Below are positions 6,882 to 10,064 of a DNA stretch of 10,064 bases, in pieces. This DNA is from Burkholderiales bacterium. GTDB lineage: Bacteria; Pseudomonadota; Gammaproteobacteria; Burkholderiales; SG8-39. Numbering within the stretch: the first letter of the stretch is position 1; each line of letters starts with the position of its first letter. Both the position numbers and the translations under genes were made by a program. The stretch covers positions 1 to 10,064 of the forward strand of contig JAQSVY010000091.1 of assembly GCA_029266935.1 (NCBI GenBank), read 5' to 3'. The notes under the pieces are model-generated. The model saw nothing but the letters and a program-made list of their open reading frames with translations, made no database searches and was not told where the DNA came from.

Positions 6882-7836
6882 CGATGTCGACGCCGCGGCG
6901 GATGCCGCCGTCTAGCAGGATTGTCAGCTTGCCGCTTGCGGCCCTTACGACGTCAGGTAAAGCTTCCAGCGTGGGGGCGGCGCCGTCCAACTGGCGGCCG
7001 CCGTGGTTCGAGACCACGACGCCGTCGCAGCCCATTGCGGCAGCGCGCTGCGCATCGTCGGCGCGCTCCACGCCCTTCAGCAGCAGCTTCCCCGGCCACA
7101 GGTCGCGCAGGCGCTTGAGCTCCTCCCAGTCGAAGCCCGCGTCCATCTCGCGCCCCACCGCAGTGGCGATGTCGGTGACCTTGGTGCTGGAGAACTTGTA
7201 GCCCTCGAAGTTCTCCATCTGCGGCAGGCCGTGGCGCAGGATGTCGAGCAGCCAGCCGGGCTTGCCGAGCACGTCGTGCGAGTTGCGCCAGTTCGGCCGG
7301 TAAGGCGTGACGAAGCCGTTCTTCGGGTCGCGCTCGCGCTTCCCCGAGACCGGCAAGTCAACGGTGACCAGGAGGGCTTCGTATCCCGAACTGCAGGCGC
7401 GAGAAACCAGCTTCTCGCGGAATTCCCGATCGCGAACCACGTAGAGCTGGAACCACAGGCGCCCGCCCACCTCGGCCGCCTTTTCGATCGAGGCAGTCGC
7501 GGGCGTCGCCAGCGTGAAGGGGATGCCGTAGGCCTTCGCCGCACGCGCGAGCATCAGGTCCGCGCCGGGGCGCCCCGCGCCGATGCCGCCGGTCGGGCCG
7601 ATGGCCAGCGGCAGATTCATCTGTTTGTCAAAAAGCACTATCTTGGTATCGATTTCGGCCACATCGACCAGCACCTTCGGCAGCAGGCGCACGCGCTCGA
7701 AGGCGGCGCGGTTCCCCCGCAGCGTCACCTCGTCCTCGGCGCCGCCGTCGAAGAAATCGAAGATGGCGCGCGGCAGGCGCTTCCTCGCCAGCAGGCGCAG
7801 GTCCTCGATGTTCACGGCGCGCGAGACGTCGGCCAT
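6688..7836 (-). CDS. FMN-dependent alpha-hydroxy-acid dehydrogenase/oxidase (LldD/MdlB/glycolate oxidase family)
   Basis: This 382-residue TIM-barrel flavoenzyme oxidises an L-2-hydroxy acid to the 2-keto acid, usually passing electrons to quinone at the membrane in proteobacteria. Seen: FFDGGAEDE (28-36), TPATASIE (111-118), QLY (130-132), TVDLPVSGKRERD (158-170) with D160 and R167, and the active-site SNHGGRQLD (276-284) with base H278 and R281. DGGIRRGVDIVKARALGA (309-326) is the FMN phosphate loop. Length is normal. Residue 28 is Phe where mandelate dehydrogenase has Tyr26 and glycolate oxidase Tyr24. The start is the ATG at 7834-7836; a TTG at 7875 would add 13 unmatched residues and run into the divergent gene. 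It is alone on its strand, divergent from the aldolase gene by 32 bases. It is convergent with the FAD hydroxylase frame, which overlaps its end. Its substrate (lactate, mandelate, glycolate or a pathway hydroxy acid) is open. Confidence 0.9.
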   Translation of the reverse strand: MADVSRAVNIEDLRLLARKRLPRAIFDFFDGGAEDEVTLRGNRAAFERVRLLPKVLVDVAEIDTKIVLFDKQMNLPLAIGPTGGIGAGRPGADLMLARAAKAYGIPFTLATPATASIEKAAEVGGRLWFQLYVVRDREFREKLVSRACSSGYEALLVTVDLPVSGKRERDPKNGFVTPYRPNWRNSHDVLGKPGWLLDILRHGLPQMENFEGYKFSSTKVTDIATAVGREMDAGFDWEELKRLRDLWPGKLLLKGVERADDAQRAAAMGCDGVVVSNHGGRQLDGAAPTLEALPDVVRAASGKLTILLDGGIRRGVDIVKARALGAQAVLCGRATLFGVMAGGEPGARQALEILSSELERSMRLCGARSVAEIGPELVLRNP

Positions 7837-7841
7837 ATAAT
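7811..7841 (+). promoter_or_regulatory. Candidate sigma-70 promoter for the DapA-like/SDR pair
   Basis: A perfect TATAAT lies at 7836-7841, with TTCACG (four of six matches to TTGACA) at 7811-7816 and a rather long 19-base spacer. Transcription would start near 7848 and leave a short leader with CAGCAGG before the ATG at 7869. The -10 box overlaps the first base of the divergent dehydrogenase start codon and the -35 lies inside that gene. The -10 is clear; the -35 is weak. Confidence 0.45.
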
Positions 7842-7868
7842 CGCGGGCTGACTCTACAGCAGGTTCCC

Positions 7869-8795
7869 ATGGCAAAGAAAGAACGCATCACCGGCGTGCT
7901 CGCGCCGGTCGTGACGCCGTTTCGCAAGGACTACTCCCCCGATGCCGAGCGCTTCGTGCGCCACTGCCGCTGGCTGCTGAAGAGCGGCTGCTCGGCCCTC
8001 GCGGTGTTCGGCACCAACAGCGAAGCGAACTCGCTTTCCGTTCAGGAAAAACGAAAACTACTGGATAGCCTGGTGGCAGGCGGCGTACCGCCCTCGGCGC
8101 TGATGCCCGGCACCGGCCACTGCGCGCTCACCGACTCGATCGAGATGACGCGCGCCGCGGTGGAGATGGGCTGCGCCGGCGTGCTGATGCTGCCGCCCTT
8201 CTACTACAAGGGCGTGCCCGACGAAGGGCTCTACCGGAATTTTGCGGAGGTGATCGAGCGCGTCGGCGACGAGCGCCTGCAACTCTACCTCTACCACATC
8301 CCGCCGGTATCGCAGGTGCCGATCACGCTCGCCCTCATCGAAAGGCTGCTGGGGAAATACCCCGGCATCGTTGCCGGCGTGAAGGACTCCTCGGGCGACT
8401 GGTCCAACACCAAGGCGATGCTCGACGCCTTCGCGAAGGACGGCTTCGACGTCTTCGCCGGCAGCGAGGTGTTCCTGCTCGACAACATGCGCAACGGCGG
8501 CAAGGGCTGCATCACCGCCACCGGCAACATCAACCCCGGGCCGATCGACCGCGTCTTCCGCAACTGGCGCTCGGCGGAGGCCGACAAGCTGCAGGCGGGC
8601 ATCACCGCCACGCGCAAGATCGTGCAGAAGCAGCCGATGATCGCCGCGCTCAAGGCGGCTATCGCGCACTACGGCAACGACCCGCAGTGGAGGACCTGCC
8701 GGCCGCCGCTGATTGAATTGAATTCCTCCCAGGAAAAAGAACTGATCAGTGAACTGAAGGCGAACGGCTTCACCATGCCCGGCCTGGCGCCTTGA
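7869..8795 (+). CDS. DapA/NAL-family class I aldolase or dehydratase (not a true dihydrodipicolinate synthase)
   Basis: This 308-residue TIM-barrel enzyme belongs to the dihydrodipicolinate synthase/N-acetylneuraminate lyase family, which handles pyruvate-containing substrates through a Schiff base. The Schiff-base lysine is K172 in GVKDSSGD and the catalytic tyrosine is Y142 in LYHIPP. The pyruvate-carboxylate loop reads GTNSE (48-52) instead of the GTTGE of DapA, and the YNVPxR arginine that binds aspartate semialdehyde is missing (YHIPPVSQ). This argues against lysine biosynthesis and for a catabolic aldolase or dehydratase. The start is the ATG at 7869 with CAGCAGG upstream. The stop overlaps the TTG start of the dehydrogenase as TTGA, so the two are probably one transcript. 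Its substrate may be a keto-acid product of ring breakdown or a sugar acid; this is inference. Confidence 0.9.
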   Translation: MAKKERITGVLAPVVTPFRKDYSPDAERFVRHCRWLLKSGCSALAVFGTNSEANSLSVQEKRKLLDSLVAGGVPPSALMPGTGHCALTDSIEMTRAAVEMGCAGVLMLPPFYYKGVPDEGLYRNFAEVIERVGDERLQLYLYHIPPVSQVPITLALIERLLGKYPGIVAGVKDSSGDWSNTKAMLDAFAKDGFDVFAGSEVFLLDNMRNGGKGCITATGNINPGPIDRVFRNWRSAEADKLQAGITATRKIVQKQPMIAALKAAIAHYGNDPQWRTCRPPLIELNSSQEKELISELKANGFTMPGLAP

Positions 8796-9481
8796 AGACT
8801 GCGCTCGTCACCGGCGCCGGCCGCGGCATCGGCCTCGCCGCGGCGCACCTCTTCCTGCGCGCCGGCCTCCGGGTGCTCGGGCTCGACAAGGACCTCTCGG
8901 AGTGCGACCTGCCCGCGGATGCGCGGGTGCCGTTCGACCTGCAGAATCTCGCGGAAATACCGCACCTCGTGAAAAGGCTGGGCGACATTGATGTCCTGGT
9001 GAACAACGCCGGCACCCTTTACTGCCATCCGCACGACGCGTTCCCCGACGCTGCGGCGCTCGAGATCCTCACCGTCAACCTGCTGGCGCCCGTGGCGCTC
9101 ATCCAGGCAGTGGCGCCGCAGATGCGCCGCAGGCGATCCGGACGCATCGTCAACGTCGGCTCGGTGGCGGCCTTTACCGGCCATCCCGACCTCTGGTACG
9201 GCGCGTCCAAGGCAGCGCTCCTCAATGTGACCAAGAGCTACGCGACTTACCTTGGCGCAGACGGGGTGCTGGTGAACGCCGTGGCGCCCGGCCCCACCCT
9301 GAGCCACATGTACGACCGGCTGCCCGAATCGCGCAAGGAGGCGGTGATGCGCTCGGTGCACTCCGGGCGGCCGGCCCGGCCCGAGGAGGTGGCGCAGGCC
9401 ATCGTCTGGCTGGGCACCGACAGCCCCGAGTACGTGAACGGCACGACCCTCGACGTCAACGACGGGTCCTACCCGCGCTAG
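8792..9481 (+). CDS. Classical short-chain dehydrogenase/reductase (SDR), TTG start
   Basis: This 229-residue Rossmann-fold oxidoreductase has all classical SDR elements. These are the cofactor loop TGAGRGIG (7-14), D32 at the end of the second strand (favours NAD over NADP), NNAG (71-74), N96, catalytic S124 in NVGS, Y136-x3-K140 and PGPT (166-169). The ending GTTLDVNDGSYPR is typical. The start is a TTG whose last two bases belong to the TGA of the aldolase gene. No other start is possible without losing the first beta strand, and no Shine-Dalgarno sequence is evident, so re-initiation after the aldolase is likely. It is slightly short for an SDR (usually about 245-255), with little beyond the core fold. 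It probably interconverts an alcohol and a ketone in the same pathway as the aldolase; the substrate is unknown. Confidence 0.92.
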   Translation: MKTALVTGAGRGIGLAAAHLFLRAGLRVLGLDKDLSECDLPADARVPFDLQNLAEIPHLVKRLGDIDVLVNNAGTLYCHPHDAFPDAAALEILTVNLLAPVALIQAVAPQMRRRRSGRIVNVGSVAAFTGHPDLWYGASKAALLNVTKSYATYLGADGVLVNAVAPGPTLSHMYDRLPESRKEAVMRSVHSGRPARPEEVAQAIVWLGTDSPEYVNGTTLDVNDGSYPR

Positions 9482-9512
9482 GCCGGCGGGAGTAAATTAG
9501 CTTCCCCCACTC

Positions 9513-9518
9513 AGGAGG
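9513..9518 (+). promoter_or_regulatory. Consensus ribosome binding site of the ACT-domain gene
   Basis: A perfect AGGAGG ends eight bases before the ATG at 9527, the best in the window. It suggests this small gene is translated strongly and independently of the SDR gene 45 bases upstream. No convincing promoter was found in that gap; TAAATT at about 9493 is only a weak -10 match. Confidence 0.75.
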
Positions 9519-9526
9519 AAGAAACC

Positions 9527-9949
9527 ATGGCACTGAAAGCCACGAAAGCCGATGTCTGGGTCGTCACCCTGGAAGACCGCCCGGGCGGCGCGGCCGGCAA
9601 GCTGGAAGCGCTCGCGAAGGCCGGCGCCAACCTGGAGATGGTGCTCGCGCGGCGCACCGAGACGCCGGGACAGGGCGTGATGTTCGTGACGCCGATCAAA
9701 GGCGCGAAAGCCAGCAAGGCGGCGCAGGAAGCCGGCATGGCGAAGCCGGCCAACATCCACTCGGTGCGCATCGAGGGCGGCGACAAGCCGGGGCTCGGCG
9801 CGAAGATCGCGCGCGCGCTCGGCCAGGCCGGAATCAACTTCCGCGGCATGTCCGGCGTCGCGATCGGCAAGAAGTTCGTGAGCTACGTGGCGCTCGATAG
9901 CGCAGAGGACCAGGCGCGCGCCGTGTCAGTGATCAAAAAGGTGAACTGA
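9527..9949 (+). CDS. Small protein of two tandem ACT domains
   Basis: This 140-residue soluble protein consists almost only of two ACT-like ligand-binding domains. The first runs about residues 9-57, with DRPGGAAGKLEALAKAGANLE. The second runs about 78-139, with DKPGLGAKIARALGQAGINFRG. The paired D-R/K-P-G turns (17-20 and 86-89), each followed by a helix and an (A)G-(A/I)-N segment, are the ACT signature. ACT domains normally bind amino acids or other small ligands and regulate an attached or partner enzyme. No enzymatic domain is attached here, so a stand-alone sensor or regulatory subunit is likely. The partner is not identifiable from the window. The ATG follows a consensus ribosome binding site. 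It is convergent with the minus-strand gene ending at 9955, with five bases between the two stops. Confidence 0.85.
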   Translation: MALKATKADVWVVTLEDRPGGAAGKLEALAKAGANLEMVLARRTETPGQGVMFVTPIKGAKASKAAQEAGMAKPANIHSVRIEGGDKPGLGAKIARALGQAGINFRGMSGVAIGKKFVSYVALDSAEDQARAVSVIKKVN

Positions 9950-9954
9950 GACGC

Positions 9955-10064
9955 TCAGCGATATGCGCGGAAGCGGATCGTGGGGTCGCGCCGGATCTGG
10001 TCCACCAGCGCGACCTCCCAGCTGAGGTAGGCGCGGGCGTGCTTCTCGTAGTCCGAGCCGTGCT
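9955..10064 (-). CDS. C-terminal end of an unidentified minus-strand gene
   Basis: Read on the minus strand, the last 110 bases encode an open frame of 35 residues that ends at a TGA (9955-9957). The residues begin HGSDYEKHARAYLSWEVALV and end DQIRRDPTIRFRAYR. The composition looks like real protein (amphipathic, balanced charge, aromatic residues), and the plus strand offers only a short arginine/proline/glycine-rich frame. I do not recognise the family. The start and most of the gene lie beyond the window. Confidence 0.5.
   Translation of the reverse strand, partial: HGSDYEKHARAYLSWEVALVDQIRRDPTIRFRAYR

Noticed and set aside
7003..7851. Plus-strand open frame of 282 codons opposite the dehydrogenase
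   Set aside because: Mirror frame of a gene with complete FMN-enzyme motifs; no recognisable domain of its own.
7837..7875. Longer start (TTG at 7875) for the alpha-hydroxy-acid dehydrogenase
   Set aside because: It would add 13 residues with no family match and overlap the aldolase start. The ATG at 7836 gives the normal N-terminus.
9482..9512. Possible promoter for the ACT gene around TAAATT
   Set aside because: Only four of six -10 matches and no acceptable -35 at a suitable distance.

Overview
The window is GC-rich, densely packed bacterial DNA with a strong G/C third-position bias. The gene mix (LivM/G/F-type ABC importer, a two-subunit Rieske oxygenase, a 3-hydroxybenzoate 6-hydroxylase-like flavoprotein, a DapA-like aldolase) fits a betaproteobacterium, most likely Burkholderiales. 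That placement is an inference from families and base composition. There are no rRNA, tRNA, CRISPR or insertion-sequence signals, and no stretch over 300 bases lacks a gene.

Layout. Positions 1-2238 hold the end of a branched-chain/aromatic-acid ABC importer: a permease cut by the window edge and two ATPases, with overlapping ends. A small 83-residue conserved hypothetical protein follows (2271-2522). Positions 2566-6881 form a tight oxygenase block on the same strand: a luciferase-like flavin monooxygenase, a Rieske oxygenase alpha subunit, its beta subunit with a lysine-rich tail, and an FAD aromatic hydroxylase. A single FMN-dependent alpha-hydroxy-acid dehydrogenase lies on the minus strand (6688-7836). 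Divergent from it is a plus-strand pair, a DapA-like aldolase and a short-chain dehydrogenase (7869-9481), followed by a two-ACT-domain protein (9527-9949). The last 110 bases are the C-terminus of a minus-strand gene.

How the genes may work together (inference). The importer would bring in an aromatic or heteroaromatic acid. The Rieske and flavin oxygenases would hydroxylate it, possibly towards a gentisate-type ring. The dehydrogenases and the aldolase would process hydroxy-acid or keto-acid fragments. No ring-cleavage dioxygenase, no ferredoxin or reductase for the Rieske system, and no transcriptional regulator is visible here.

The most striking points are: (1) an exact 20-base tandem duplication that breaks the Rieske alpha gene, which would otherwise encode an intact 443-residue protein; (2) the FAD hydroxylase frame runs about 190 bases antisense into the neighbouring dehydrogenase gene, adding an arginine/alanine/proline-rich tail; (3) three genes start at TTG, two of them in TTGA stop/start overlaps; (4) a perfect TATAAT overlaps the start codon of the divergent dehydrogenase gene; (5) the oxygenase beta subunit carries a histone-like basic N-terminal extension.
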